A stretch of DNA of 64,000 nt from assembly GCA_044224905.1 (NCBI GenBank), contig JBGAJN010000002.1, forward strand, positions 1,426,001 to 1,490,000, read 5' to 3'. The notes below the pieces were generated by a model that saw only the letters and a program-made list of their open reading frames with translations, was not told the origin of the DNA and ran no database searches. Both the position numbers and the translations under genes were made by a program. This document shows, piece by piece, positions 35,741 through 44,708 of this stretch. The first letter of the stretch is position 1; the number at the start of each line of letters is the position of its first letter. Source of the DNA: JBGAJN01 sp044224905. GTDB lineage: Bacteria; Verrucomicrobiota; Verrucomicrobiia; Limisphaerales; JBGAJN01.

Positions 35741-38500
35741 ATGAGCACGAGTTCGAAGAGTAAGAAATCAGTTGAGTCGGTCGCTTTCGCGGCCGGTGAA
35801 GCAGCCGGTCACGCGGCAGCTACAAGCGCCACCGCGAAGTCGACCGAAGGCAATACCGCAATGTGGGCTGCCTCCATCGAAACCATGATGGAACTGATGC
35901 TGAAGACGCAGGGCGCCGAACGTGGCGGCCAGTTTCTCACCGACCTCGCCGTGTCGCTTCGTCGCAAGGGCGCGCAATTGCCGCCGCTGACGCGCACGCC
36001 ATACGTCAATACGATTCCCGTCGAGGAACAGCCCGCGTATCCTGGCGACTGGCAGATCGAGCGTCGCATCAAGAGTCTCATCCGATGGAACGCGATGGCG
36101 ATGGTGGTGAACGGCAACAAAGGCGACAAGGGCGTCGGCGGTCACATCTCTTCCTACGCTTCGAGCGCGACGCTTTACGAAGTGGGCTTCAACCATTTCT
36201 TCCGCGGCGGCGATGACGGCCAGCCGGCGGACATGATTTATTTTCAGGGCCACACGACGCCGGGCAATTACGCGCGGTCGTTCCTCGAAGGCCGCATCAC
36301 GGAGAAGCATCTCTACAATTTCCGTCAGGAACTCGCCGAAGGCGGCGGCCTCTCGTCGTATCCGCATCCGTATTTGATGCCGGACTATTGGCAGTTCCCG
36401 ACCGTGTCTATGGGCTTGGGACCGATTGGTTCGATCTATCAGGCGCGTTTCAATCGCTACCTGCAGGCTCGGGGTGCTGTTAAGTGGGAACGCGAGCCCA
36501 AGGTCTGGTGCTTCGTCGGGGACGGTGAATCGGACGAGCCCGAATCGCTAGGCGCTTGCTCGCTCGCCGGTCGCGAAAACCTCGACAACCTCATCTGGGT
36601 GGTGAATTGCAACCTCCAGCGCCTCGACGGTCCCGTGCGCGGCAACGGCAAGATCATTCAAGAACTCGAAGGCGTATTCCGCGGCGCTGGCTGGAATGTC
36701 ATCAAAGTCATCTGGGGCACCGACTGGGATGAGTTGCTCAAGAAGGACACTAAGGGACTTCTGCGCAAGCGCATGGAAGACGTTCCTGATGGCGAGTTTC
36801 AGAATTACTGCGTTGAGCCGGGCAGCTACGTGCGCAAACATTTCTTCGGCGCACATCCGGAATTGCTCGCCATGGTTCACCACCTCAGCGACGAAGATCT
36901 CCGCAAGCTCATGCGCGGCGGTCACGATACGCGCAAGGTTTACGCCGCCTACAAAGCCGCGGTCGAACACAAGGGTCAGCCCACCGTGATTCTCGCGAAG
37001 ACGATCAAGGGTTACGGTCTCGGCGAAGCCGGTGAGGGGCGCAACATTTCGCACCAGCAAAAGAAGCTGAATGAAAAAGAGCTCCGCGAATTCCGTGCGC
37101 GCTTCGACATCCCGATCAGCGACGACGAGATCGCGGAAACGCCGTTCTATAAGCCAACGCCCGACAGCCCGGAGATAAAGTATCTTCTCGACCGCCGTCA
37201 GGAATTGGGCGGCTTCCTCCCGAAGCGCAACGTCACTTCGGCGGCTCTCAATACGCCAACGCTCGCTGAATTTGCTGACTTCCTCAAAGGCTCAGGAAAA
37301 ATGGAAGCTTCGACCACGATGGCGTTCGTCCGGTTGCTCAGCTTCCTGCTTCGCAATAAGGAAATCGGCAAGCGCGTGGTTCCGATTATTCCTGACGAAG
37401 CGCGCACGTTCGGCATGGACGCGCTCTTCCGCGAGATCGGAATCTACTCTCCCAAGGGGCAGCTCTACACGCCGGTCGATTCGAAGTCGCTGCTTTATTA
37501 CAAAGAAGCGAAGGACGGACAAATTCTTGAAGAGGGCATCACCGAAGCCGGTTCCATGGCGTCGTTTGTCGCTGCGGGCACCTCGTATGCGAACCACGGC
37601 GTGCCGATGATTCCGTTCTTCGTTTACTACTCAATGTTCGGCTTCCAACGCGTCGGCGACCAGATCTGGCTCGCTGGCGATTCGCGCACGAAGGGCTTCC
37701 TGCTTGGCGCCACCGCGGGACGTACTACGCTGAACGGCGAAGGCCTCCAACACCAGGACGGTCACTCTCATCTCAACGCCGGCACCGTGGCGAACTTGCT
37801 CGCGTACGACCCCGCGTTTGCCTACGAGATCGCCGTCATTGTGCAGGACGGACTCAAGCGCATGTACGCTGAAGGCGAGGAAATCTTCTATTACCTCACG
37901 CTCTACAACGAAAACTACGAAATGCCCCCGATGCCTGCAGGCGTGGAGCAGGGGATCCTCAACGGTCTCTACAAATTCCGCACCGGCCCCGATGGCTTGA
38001 AGCATAAGGCGCAAATCCTCGGCAGCGGCCCGATCCTGGTGCAGGCCCTTCGCGCGCAAACAATCCTCGCCGAAAAATACGGGGTGAGCGCCGACGTGTG
38101 GAGTGCTACGAGTTACAAGCGCCTCCGCACCGAAGCGCTCAACGCTCAACGTTGGAACATGCTGCACCCGACCGAGACGCCGAAGACCTCTTACGTCGAA
38201 GACGTGCTCGCGAAAGAAACCGGCACATTCGTCGCCGTGAGTGACCACATGAAACTCGTGCCGGATCAAATCGCGCCGTGGGTTCCCGGTGGTTTATTCA
38301 CGCTCGGCACCGATGGATTCGGCCGCAGCGACACCCGCGCGAATCTGCGCCGCTTCTTCGAGATCGACGCGGCAAGCATTGTCATCGGCACGCTCTACGC
38401 GCTCGCGCGCAAGGGTGAGGTCAAGCGCACGCTCGTCGCGCAAGCGATCAAGGATCTCGGAGTGAATCCGGAGAAAGCGTTCCCCGTGCTGGCGACATAG
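35741..38500 (+). CDS. aceE: Pyruvate dehydrogenase E1 component, homodimeric
   Basis: 919 aa, ATG start, slightly longer than E. coli AceE (887) because of an Ala/Ser-rich N-terminal extension of about 40 residues. The family signatures are full: GGHISSYASSATLYEVGFNHFF, QGHTTPGNYARSFLEGR, the ThDP motif GDGESDEPESLG...NCNLQRLDG, GLGEAGEGRNISHQ (active-site loop with His) and GLQHQDGHSHL. It decarboxylates pyruvate and acetylates lipoyl E2. It coexists here with a heterodimeric E1 on the opposite strand. A 12-bp terminator hairpin follows directly. Confidence 0.97.
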   Translation: MSTSSKSKKSVESVAFAAGEAAGHAAATSATAKSTEGNTAMWAASIETMMELMLKTQGAERGGQFLTDLAVSLRRKGAQLPPLTRTPYVNTIPVEEQPAYPGDWQIERRIKSLIRWNAMAMVVNGNKGDKGVGGHISSYASSATLYEVGFNHFFRGGDDGQPADMIYFQGHTTPGNYARSFLEGRITEKHLYNFRQELAEGGGLSSYPHPYLMPDYWQFPTVSMGLGPIGSIYQARFNRYLQARGAVKWEREPKVWCFVGDGESDEPESLGACSLAGRENLDNLIWVVNCNLQRLDGPVRGNGKIIQELEGVFRGAGWNVIKVIWGTDWDELLKKDTKGLLRKRMEDVPDGEFQNYCVEPGSYVRKHFFGAHPELLAMVHHLSDEDLRKLMRGGHDTRKVYAAYKAAVEHKGQPTVILAKTIKGYGLGEAGEGRNISHQQKKLNEKELREFRARFDIPISDDEIAETPFYKPTPDSPEIKYLLDRRQELGGFLPKRNVTSAALNTPTLAEFADFLKGSGKMEASTTMAFVRLLSFLLRNKEIGKRVVPIIPDEARTFGMDALFREIGIYSPKGQLYTPVDSKSLLYYKEAKDGQILEEGITEAGSMASFVAAGTSYANHGVPMIPFFVYYSMFGFQRVGDQIWLAGDSRTKGFLLGATAGRTTLNGEGLQHQDGHSHLNAGTVANLLAYDPAFAYEIAVIVQDGLKRMYAEGEEIFYYLTLYNENYEMPPMPAGVEQGILNGLYKFRTGPDGLKHKAQILGSGPILVQALRAQTILAEKYGVSADVWSATSYKRLRTEALNAQRWNMLHPTETPKTSYVEDVLAKETGTFVAVSDHMKLVPDQIAPWVPGGLFTLGTDGFGRSDTRANLRRFFEIDAASIVIGTLYALARKGEVKRTLVAQAIKDLGVNPEKAFPVLAT

Positions 38501-38528
38501 TCGTCAACCTTTGGTTTGATCTTAGAAG

Positions 38529-38556
38529 AAAGGGCCGACTTTTCAGTCGGCCCTTT
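38529..38556. terminator. Bidirectional intrinsic terminator between aceE and leuS
   Basis: A 12-bp perfect inverted repeat AAAGGGCCGACT / AGTCGGCCCTTT with a 4-nt loop, A-tract on one side and T-tract on the other, lies between the convergent aceE and leuS stops. Confidence 0.9.
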
Positions 38557-38585
38557 TCATTCGAAACTGCGCGCCGCTCCTTCGA

Positions 38586-41498
38586 TCAGGCCACGATCAG
38601 GTTCACCATCCGCTTAGGGACGACGATCACTTTCTTGATCGTTTTGCCATCGAGGAAGACCTTCACCTTCTCGCTGGCTTTCGCGAGGGCTTCGATTTGT
38701 TCCGGCGTCGCGTTGGCGGCGACGCGGATGACGTCGCGCAGCTTGCCGTTGACCGACACGGGAATTTCCATCGTGTCCTCAACGAGCAGCGCAGGATCGA
38801 ACTTTGGCCACGCGGAGTAGGCAAGGTTCGCTGAAGGTTGAGCGGTGAGTGTTGCGAGTTTTGCCCACAACTCTTCGGCGATGTGTGGAGCGAACGGGGC
38901 GAGCAATTGGAGGAAAGGCTTCAGCACCGATGCCGGTTTCACTTCCCACGTCATCGCTTCGTTGGTGAACACCATCATCGCGGAGATGGCGGTGTTGAAA
39001 CGCATTCCGTCGAGGTCTTCGGTGACTTTCTTGATGCAGGTGTGCAGCGTCTTGAGTTGTGCAGGCGTGGCGGGTGCGTCGGTGATGGAGGAATTCAATT
39101 TAATCAGCCCCAGCAATTCTCCGTGACGCTGCGCTTCGGTGGCCGTGGTCTCAGCTTGCTCGAAGGCGGTCTCGGAATTGTCATCGATGAACAAACGCCA
39201 CACGCGGCCGAGGAAACGATAGACGCCCTCGACGCCCTTGGTGTTCCACGGCTTCACCATCTCGAGCGGGCCCATGAACATCTCGTAGAGGCGGAACGCG
39301 TCGGCGCCGTATTCCTTCAGGATGTCGTCGGGGTTCACCACGTTGCCGCGCGACTTTGACATCTTCTGGCCGTCTTCGCCGAGGATGAGGCCTTGATTGA
39401 CGAGCTTAAAGAACGGCTCAGTCGTGGAGACGTGTCCGAGATCGAAGAGAACCTTGTGCCAGAAGCGCGCGTAGAGCAGGTGCAACACGGCGTGCTCGGT
39501 GCCGCCAACGTAGAGATCGACGCCGGGCGTTTTGCCGCCGGACTTCATCCAGTAATTTTCAACTTCCTTGCCAGCGAAACCATTTGTGTTCGCGGCATCG
39601 AGGTAGCGGAGGTAATACCAGCAACTGCCGGCCCATTGCGGCATCGTGTTCGTCTCGCGTACGGAACCGTCGGGCAACTGGAGCCAATCTTTCGCGCGGG
39701 CGAGCGGCGGCTGACCGTCGGAAGTGGGTTTGTAATCTTCGAGCACGGGCGGCAACAACGGCAACGCGGATTCGGGGAGCGCTTCGTGATAGAGATTTCC
39801 CTGCGCGTCCTTCTTCCAAACGATCGGGAACGGTTCGCCCCAATAACGCTGACGGCTGAAGAGCCAGTCGCGGAGCTTGTAGTTGATGGTCTTTTTGCCG
39901 AGTCCTTTTTCTTCGAGCCAGGCGGTGATCTGTTTCTTTGCTTCCGCTGTTGGCAGCGTATCCAACGAAATCTCATCGTTCCAAGAATTGGCTGCGAAGC
40001 CTTCGCCAACAAAGCAATTGTCAATACATCCAGCTAACGTCACCTCGGTTGTCTCCGTCCACGTGATCTGTACCCCATCGGCTGTTGGTGTGGTCTGCGG
40101 CGGTGTTTCCTCCAACAACGTCTCCTCGCGGGTTACCGCTACCACTTGCCTGATTGTCAAACCGAACTTCTTTGCAAACGCCCAGTCGCGCTCATCATGC
40201 GCAGGCACCGCCATGATCGCGCCCGTGCCGTAGCTCGCGAGCACGTAGTCGGCAATCCAGATGGGAATCTTCTCGCTGTTGACCGGATTGATCGCGAAGG
40301 CGCCGGTGAATACGCCGGTCTTGTCCTTCGCGAGTTCGGTGCGTTCGAGGTCGCTCTTGCCGGCGGCGAACTGCTGGTACCGCTTCACGGCGTCGAGCTG
40401 CGCGGGTGTGGTGATTTGTTCCACAAGTTTGTGCTCGGGAGAGAGAACCATGTACGTCGCGCCGAAGAGCGTGTCCGGACGCGTAGTGAACACGCGAATT
40501 ACGTAGTTTTCTGGCCGTTGGGCGAAACCATTCTTGCTTCGCAGCTCATACCATTTTTGGATTTCCCACCAACTGTCAGCACGCACTCCGGGATTTTCCG
40601 GACCTGCTAAAATGAAATCGACTTCCGCGCCTTCGCTGCGGCCGATCCAGTTTCGCTGCATTTCCTTGAGCGAGTCGGACCAGTCGATCGTGTCGAGATC
40701 GTTGAGAAGTTTCTCGGCGTAAGAAGTAATGCGGAGCATCCATTGGCGCATCGGCTTGCGGATGACCGCGAAGCCGCCGACTTCACTCTTGCCGTCGATG
40801 ACTTCCTCGTTGGCGAGCACGGTGCCGAGTTCGGGGCACCAGTTGACGGGCGCTTCGCTGACGTAGGCGAGACGCTTGGAATCGCGATAGGCGCGACGTT
40901 GATCTTCCGTCGCGCAATCGTCGGAATACTTCAAGGCCGAGATTGGCTCGGCTTTGTTGGTCGCCGGGTTGAACCACGAATTGTAGAGCTGGAGAAAAAT
41001 CCACTGCGTCCACCGAAAATATTTCGGATCCGTCGTGTCGACTTCGCGGCTCCAATCGTAGCTGAAGCCGAGCGATTGAATCTGGCGCTTGAAGTTGGCG
41101 ACGTTCGCCTCGGTGGTCGTGCGCGGATGTTGGCCGGTCTTGATGGCGTATTGTTCCGCTGGCAAACCGAACGCGTCCCAGCCCATCGGATGAAGGACGT
41201 TGAACCCGGCCATACGCTTGTAGCGCGCGAGGATGTCGGTGGCGGTGTAGCCTTCGGGATGACCGACGTGCAATCCCGCGCCGGACGGGTAGGGGAACAT
41301 GTCGAGGATGTAATACTTCGGTGGCAGCGCAGCGGCCGGGGCCGACTTACCTTCGAGCGAATAGCGTTGCGCGAAGGGGTGTCCTTGCGGGAGCACTTCG
41401 CCGGGGTTCCACGCGCGAAACGTTTGCGTGGCTTCCCACTGTTGCTGCCACTTGGGCTCGATTAAATGAAACGGATATTGCCTGCGCGAACTCGACAT
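38586..41498 (-). CDS. leuS: Leucyl-tRNA synthetase
   Basis: 970 aa from ATG 41498 (MSSSRRQYPFHLIEPKWQQQWE); the in-frame upstream Mets are not conserved. The HIGH motif is in DMFPYPSGAGLHVGHPEGY and KMSKS is exact (GQKMSKSRGNVVNPDD). The CP1 editing domain has VFTTRPDTLFGATYMVLSPEH. It charges tRNA-Leu. It is longer than most bacterial LeuRS (about 860-880 aa): an extra Thr/Glu-rich stretch sits after VVAVTREE, and an insertion containing TTATEAQRHGE lies between the catalytic and anticodon-binding domains. Convergent with aceE and divergent from the tRNA-Asp region. Confidence 0.97.
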   Translation of the reverse strand: MSSSRRQYPFHLIEPKWQQQWEATQTFRAWNPGEVLPQGHPFAQRYSLEGKSAPAAALPPKYYILDMFPYPSGAGLHVGHPEGYTATDILARYKRMAGFNVLHPMGWDAFGLPAEQYAIKTGQHPRTTTEANVANFKRQIQSLGFSYDWSREVDTTDPKYFRWTQWIFLQLYNSWFNPATNKAEPISALKYSDDCATEDQRRAYRDSKRLAYVSEAPVNWCPELGTVLANEEVIDGKSEVGGFAVIRKPMRQWMLRITSYAEKLLNDLDTIDWSDSLKEMQRNWIGRSEGAEVDFILAGPENPGVRADSWWEIQKWYELRSKNGFAQRPENYVIRVFTTRPDTLFGATYMVLSPEHKLVEQITTPAQLDAVKRYQQFAAGKSDLERTELAKDKTGVFTGAFAINPVNSEKIPIWIADYVLASYGTGAIMAVPAHDERDWAFAKKFGLTIRQVVAVTREETLLEETPPQTTPTADGVQITWTETTEVTLAGCIDNCFVGEGFAANSWNDEISLDTLPTAEAKKQITAWLEEKGLGKKTINYKLRDWLFSRQRYWGEPFPIVWKKDAQGNLYHEALPESALPLLPPVLEDYKPTSDGQPPLARAKDWLQLPDGSVRETNTMPQWAGSCWYYLRYLDAANTNGFAGKEVENYWMKSGGKTPGVDLYVGGTEHAVLHLLYARFWHKVLFDLGHVSTTEPFFKLVNQGLILGEDGQKMSKSRGNVVNPDDILKEYGADAFRLYEMFMGPLEMVKPWNTKGVEGVYRFLGRVWRLFIDDNSETAFEQAETTATEAQRHGELLGLIKLNSSITDAPATPAQLKTLHTCIKKVTEDLDGMRFNTAISAMMVFTNEAMTWEVKPASVLKPFLQLLAPFAPHIAEELWAKLATLTAQPSANLAYSAWPKFDPALLVEDTMEIPVSVNGKLRDVIRVAANATPEQIEALAKASEKVKVFLDGKTIKKVIVVPKRMVNLIVA
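39117..39152. repeat. Degenerate dispersed-repeat insertion inside leuS
   Basis: The plus strand reads TTCTCCGTGACGCTGCGC and continues with TTCGGTGGCCGTGGT. This resembles the common intergenic repeat of verrucomicrobial and planctomycete genomes whose translation gives TEAQRH-type peptides. In leuS it encodes TTATEAQRHGE, inside an extra loop. Recognition is from memory, so moderate confidence only. Confidence 0.4.
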
Positions 41499-41622
41499 AG
41501 GGCGGGGATAATGCGCGAAACGTCGTACGGGGAGCAATGGGGATTTTGGCGGAATTCAAAGTGTTGCATTGATGCGGCGGCTGGTTTCGCGAGCGAGATG
41601 TTACAAATTTGTGAACATCCTA

Positions 41623-41650
41623 TTGACAAACGGACGGCTACTTCTAAACT
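41623..41650 (+). promoter_or_regulatory. Strong sigma-70-like promoter for a small RNA
   Basis: TTGACA (41623-41628, perfect) and TAAACT (41645-41650) with a 16-bp spacer. The predicted start is near 41657, with no downstream protein gene before a terminator at 41773. Confidence 0.65.
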
Positions 41651-41656
41651 TTCACC

Positions 41657-41773
41657 ATAAGTTTGGTTGCTCTCTGGAAATTAGAATTTCGATTTGATTC
41701 GGGCGGCAGCACGTTTCTTCAGCGGGGTTCCCCACCCCCACCTCCTTGGCGTCTGTTGCCCGAATCTTTTTTT
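41657..41773 (+). ncRNA. Candidate intergenic small RNA with anti-Shine-Dalgarno loop
   Basis: About 117 nt between a consensus promoter and an intrinsic terminator, in the leuS/tRNA-Asp intergenic region. The 3' two-thirds form one long hairpin (stem 41696-41709 with 41753-41766). Its apical part holds a GGGG-TT-CCCC mini-hairpin (41724-41733) and the unpaired ACCTCCTT (41740-41747), the same sequence as the 16S rRNA anti-Shine-Dalgarno end. A 40-codon TTG-started frame also spans the region, but it has no ribosome site and the base-pairing favours RNA. The RNA could bind SD sequences of mRNAs. No known RNA family was recognised. Confidence 0.5.
41696..41773 (+). terminator. Intrinsic terminator of the small RNA candidate
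   Basis: GATTCGGGCGGCAG pairs with CTGTTGCCCGAATC (two G-U pairs), and the 3' arm is followed directly by seven T residues (41767-41773). The loop is unusually large (43 nt) and itself structured. Confidence 0.6.
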
Positions 41774-41792
41774 AAAAAATTCTAAATCCCCG

Positions 41793-41821
41793 TTGACTTC
41801 GCGTAATGGGTTTCCTACTTT
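41793..41821 (+). promoter_or_regulatory. Promoter of tRNA-Asp
   Basis: TTGACT (41793-41798) and TACTTT (41816-41821) with an ideal 17-bp spacer; the tRNA begins 14 bp after the -10 box. A GC-rich discriminator-like segment follows the -10, as in stringently controlled stable RNA promoters. Confidence 0.65.
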
Positions 41822-41835
41822 CACTGCCCCCGGTC

Positions 41836-41912
41836 GGGGGTGTAGCTCAATTGGTTAGAGCGCTGCCCTGTCACGGCAGAGGTTACGGGTTCGAGCCCCG
41901 CCACTCCCGCCA
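41836..41912 (+). tRNA. tRNA-Asp (GTC)
   Basis: 77 nt. Acceptor GGGGGTG/CACTCCC (one G-U), D arm GCTC/GAGC, anticodon stem CTGCC/GGCAG with loop CTGTCAC (anticodon GTC), variable loop AGGTT, T arm with TTCGAGC loop, discriminator G and encoded CCA. Confidence 0.97.
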
Positions 41913-42034
41913 CTTTCCCGACTGGATTTGATAGGAGCGATAGTTCTTCCCGACGGCGAACCGCTTGTTCTTGAATCGAACACCGCCGACAAAGGCCTCT
42001 ATCGTGCGGATGGGGACGCGGACGACGAACCAGT

Positions 42035-42811
42035 TTAAAGCTTCAATCGTTTAGCCACTTCTTCGGCGAGAACCTCGTAGGCAGCAGCACCAGCGGAATA
42101 CTTATCGTAGTGAATAATCGGCTTGCCGAAGCTTGGGGCTTCCGCGAGGCGGGTGGTGCGAGGAATCACGGTTTCAAAGACAAGTTCTTTGAAATGCTCG
42201 CGAACTTCGGTGACGACCTGTTGCGAAAGATTCGTGCGACCATCGTACATGGTCATCACGACGCCGAGCAAAGCCAGTTCAGGATTTACACCGCCGGTTT
42301 TCAATTGGCCCAGAACGCGTTGAACCATCGAGATGCCTTCGAGCGCGTAATACTCGCACTGCAGCGGGACCAGCAGCCAATTTGCTGCGGTGAAAGTGTT
42401 CAACGTGAGAATTCCGAGTGACGGCGGGCAATCGACGAGCACGACATCGTGCTTCGCCGCTGCCAGAACCGGGGCGAGCGCCATGCGGAACCGTTGCAGG
42501 TGATTTTCCAGACGGGAGACTTCGATTTCCGCGCCGCACAGATCCACTTCGCTGGCGATGATCTCGAGATTCTTGAAGGACGTTTTCTGAATTTTCTCCA
42601 GCAGCGTGCCCTCGCCTAGAAGTGCGCGATATGCGCTGGCGCCTTCGACTTTTTCCACGCCCACGCCGCTGGTGGCGTTCGCTTGCGGGTCGAGATCGAC
42701 CAGCAGGACGCGCCGTCCCATTGCGGCCAGGCAGGCGGCAAGGTTGACGGTCGTGGTGGTCTTTCCCACGCCGCCTTTCTGATTCGCTACGGCAATTACA
42801 CTAGCTGGCAT
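42035..42811 (-). CDS. parA: ParA/Soj-family chromosome-partitioning ATPase
   Basis: 258 aa. Deviant Walker A AVANQKGGVGKTTTTVNLA, A' region VLLVDLDPQANATSGVG and Walker B VVLVDCPPSLGILTLN are diagnostic of chromosomal ParA (Soj). Further signatures include LVPLQCEYYALEGISMV. It should dimerise on ATP, bind DNA and drive ParB-parS segregation. Normally parB follows; here no parB is found downstream, and the gene ends close to tRNA-Asp on the opposite strand. The intact length argues that parB is encoded elsewhere rather than lost. It diverges from the pyrophosphatase gene. Confidence 0.95.
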   Translation of the reverse strand: MPASVIAVANQKGGVGKTTTTVNLAACLAAMGRRVLLVDLDPQANATSGVGVEKVEGASAYRALLGEGTLLEKIQKTSFKNLEIIASEVDLCGAEIEVSRLENHLQRFRMALAPVLAAAKHDVVLVDCPPSLGILTLNTFTAANWLLVPLQCEYYALEGISMVQRVLGQLKTGGVNPELALLGVVMTMYDGRTNLSQQVVTEVREHFKELVFETVIPRTTRLAEAPSFGKPIIHYDKYSAGAAAYEVLAEEVAKRLKL

Positions 42812-42995
42812 CCGCGAACTTTACGAGGACGCGCGGGGAAACTGCAAGTGAACGTTACGAATCTCGGCATGAGCGATTAACTGATTGCGCCGCCTTGCTC
42901 CTTCAGAGTATGAACGGCGCACCTTGTCGGTCTCCGACTGCCTAGGCAGAATGCCCGCAAGCACCGGTCAACACTGGCCGATCAATCGAAATCAC

Positions 42996-44648
42996 ATGAG
43001 CGAAATCTTTGTCATCGGCCACCGGAACCCCGACACCGACGCGATCTGTTCGGCGATCGGTTACGCCGAGTTCAAGCGGCGCACCGGCATGGACAACGCC
43101 GTGGCGGCGCGTTGTGGCGACACGAACGACCGCATTGATTTCGTTTTGAAAACCTTCGGCGTTCCGGCGCCGCGGTTCGTGGCCGATGTTTCGCCCAAGG
43201 TTCGCGACGTGATGGCGACCAACATCGTCAGCGTGCCGCCCGATACGTCGGTGGCTGACGCGTTGGCGATCATGGATGAAAGCAACATTCGCGTGCTGCC
43301 CGTGCTGGACGAAAACCGCAAGTGCAAGGGGCTCGTGTCGGTGTTCAAGATGACGAAGTTTTATCTTCCCGCGCCGAATCGCCTCTTCGAATCGCGTCGC
43401 GTGGTGGCTTCGATCAAAGGACTCGAACGCACGATCAACGGTCACATTCTTCACGCCATTGATCCCGATCGCGAAGACGATCTCGTGCTGATGATCGGCG
43501 CGATGGCTTTGGATTCGTTCAAAAACCGTTTGGGAAAATACGAGCGGTCGAAATTGATCGTCATCGTGGGCGATCGTTCGGACATTCAGCAATTGGCCAT
43601 CGCCGAAAAGGTGCGCCTGTTGATCGTCACTGGCGGCTTGCAGCCGGATAAAAAGATTGTGGAGATGGCGAAGAAGAATGGCACCAGCCTCGTGTTGTCG
43701 CGCCACGATTCTGCCACGACCGCGATGCTGTGCCGCGCGGCGATCACCGTGCAGCACATGATTCACGAGCAGTTTCTTTCGTTCCGCGAAGACGAGCCTT
43801 TGAGCACCGCGCAACCGCTGGCGACGGCGTCCCAGTTTCAGGCGTTCCCGGTCGTTGATGAATCGGGCGAGACCGTGGGAATTCTTTCCAAGTCCGACTT
43901 CCTGAAAAAGGTCGAGCGGCAATTGATCCTGGTGGATCACAACGAACTTTCGCAGGCTGTGAGCGGCGCGGACAAGGTCGACATCATCGAGATCATCGAC
44001 CACCACCGTATCGGTGCCCTGACAACGCAGCAGCCAATTCTCTTCCGCAACGAACCTGTCGGCTCGACGAGTTCGATCGTGGCCGATTGTTTCTTCCGTA
44101 ACGACGTGGAGATGCCGAAGCCGATCGCCGGTTTGCTGCTGGCTGGACTCGTTTCCGACACGTTGAACCTGACCTCGCCGACGACGACCGAGCGCGACGA
44201 AAAAATTCTTCGCCGCTTGGAAGAGATTTCCGGTGTCAACGCCTCGGCGTTCACGGAAAAACTGTTCGCCTCCGGTTCAGTGCTCATTTCCAAAACGCCC
44301 GCGCGCGCCATCACGGCGGACTGCAAGGAATACGTTGAAGGCGAGCGCACCTTCAGCGTCGCGCAGATCGAGGAGATCGGCTTCGACCAGTTCTGGAAGC
44401 GGAAGATTGAAGTCATGGAGGCGCTCGATAATTACCGGCAGAAGAAGGAATATTATTTCTCTTCGTTGCTCGTGACCGATGTCGTCACGCAGAACTCCTT
44501 GCTCCTCGTGGTGGGTGCGGCGGATTTCCTGCTCAAGATCGATTACCCCGAACTCGAGCACGGCATTTTCCAGCTCGACGGCGTTGTCTCGCGCAAGAAG
44601 CAACTCCTGCCGTTCCTCACGCATTGTCTCGAACTGGTGAAGCCGTAA
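42996..44648 (+). CDS. ppaC: Manganese-dependent inorganic pyrophosphatase with CBS and DRTGG domains
   Basis: 550 aa from ATG 42996 (MSEIFVIGHRNPDTDA), where the DHH metal site begins; upstream in-frame sequence is unrelated. N-terminal DHH part with HRNPDTDAICSAIGY, then CBS domain 1 (PKVRDVMATNIVSVPPDTSVAD), a DRTGG-like domain (IVIVGDRSDIQQLAI, LLIVTGGLQP), CBS domain 2 (FQAFPVVDESGETVGILSKSDFL), then the rest of the DHH core (LVDHNELSQAVSG, EIIDHHRIGA) and DHHA2 (AGLVSDTLNLTSPTTTERD). It hydrolyses PPi, with adenine-nucleotide control through CBS. Cytoplasmic, with thiH downstream. Confidence 0.95.
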   Translation: MSEIFVIGHRNPDTDAICSAIGYAEFKRRTGMDNAVAARCGDTNDRIDFVLKTFGVPAPRFVADVSPKVRDVMATNIVSVPPDTSVADALAIMDESNIRVLPVLDENRKCKGLVSVFKMTKFYLPAPNRLFESRRVVASIKGLERTINGHILHAIDPDREDDLVLMIGAMALDSFKNRLGKYERSKLIVIVGDRSDIQQLAIAEKVRLLIVTGGLQPDKKIVEMAKKNGTSLVLSRHDSATTAMLCRAAITVQHMIHEQFLSFREDEPLSTAQPLATASQFQAFPVVDESGETVGILSKSDFLKKVERQLILVDHNELSQAVSGADKVDIIEIIDHHRIGALTTQQPILFRNEPVGSTSSIVADCFFRNDVEMPKPIAGLLLAGLVSDTLNLTSPTTTERDEKILRRLEEISGVNASAFTEKLFASGSVLISKTPARAITADCKEYVEGERTFSVAQIEEIGFDQFWKRKIEVMEALDNYRQKKEYYFSSLLVTDVVTQNSLLLVVGAADFLLKIDYPELEHGIFQLDGVVSRKKQLLPFLTHCLELVKP

Positions 44649-44708
44649 GCACCTTGCCCGCCTGCCAATTCACTTGCTGCCGCCGCATGCTCCGGTAACG
44701 TGTAGTCG

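Noticed and set aside
41740..41747. Fragment of a 16S rRNA 3' end
   Set aside because: Only the 8-nt anti-SD is shared; flanking sequence does not match helix 45 or the rest of 16S rRNA.
41663..41785. 40-codon TTG frame across the small RNA candidate
   Set aside because: No ribosome-binding site; the predicted start is within a few nucleotides of the transcript start and the Pro-rich product looks like a by-product of the hairpin sequence. Kept only as an alternative.
41928..42038. Short TTG frame of 36 codons after tRNA-Asp
   Set aside because: No ribosome-binding site, overlaps the parA stop on the opposite strand, and no recognisable protein; cannot be supported.
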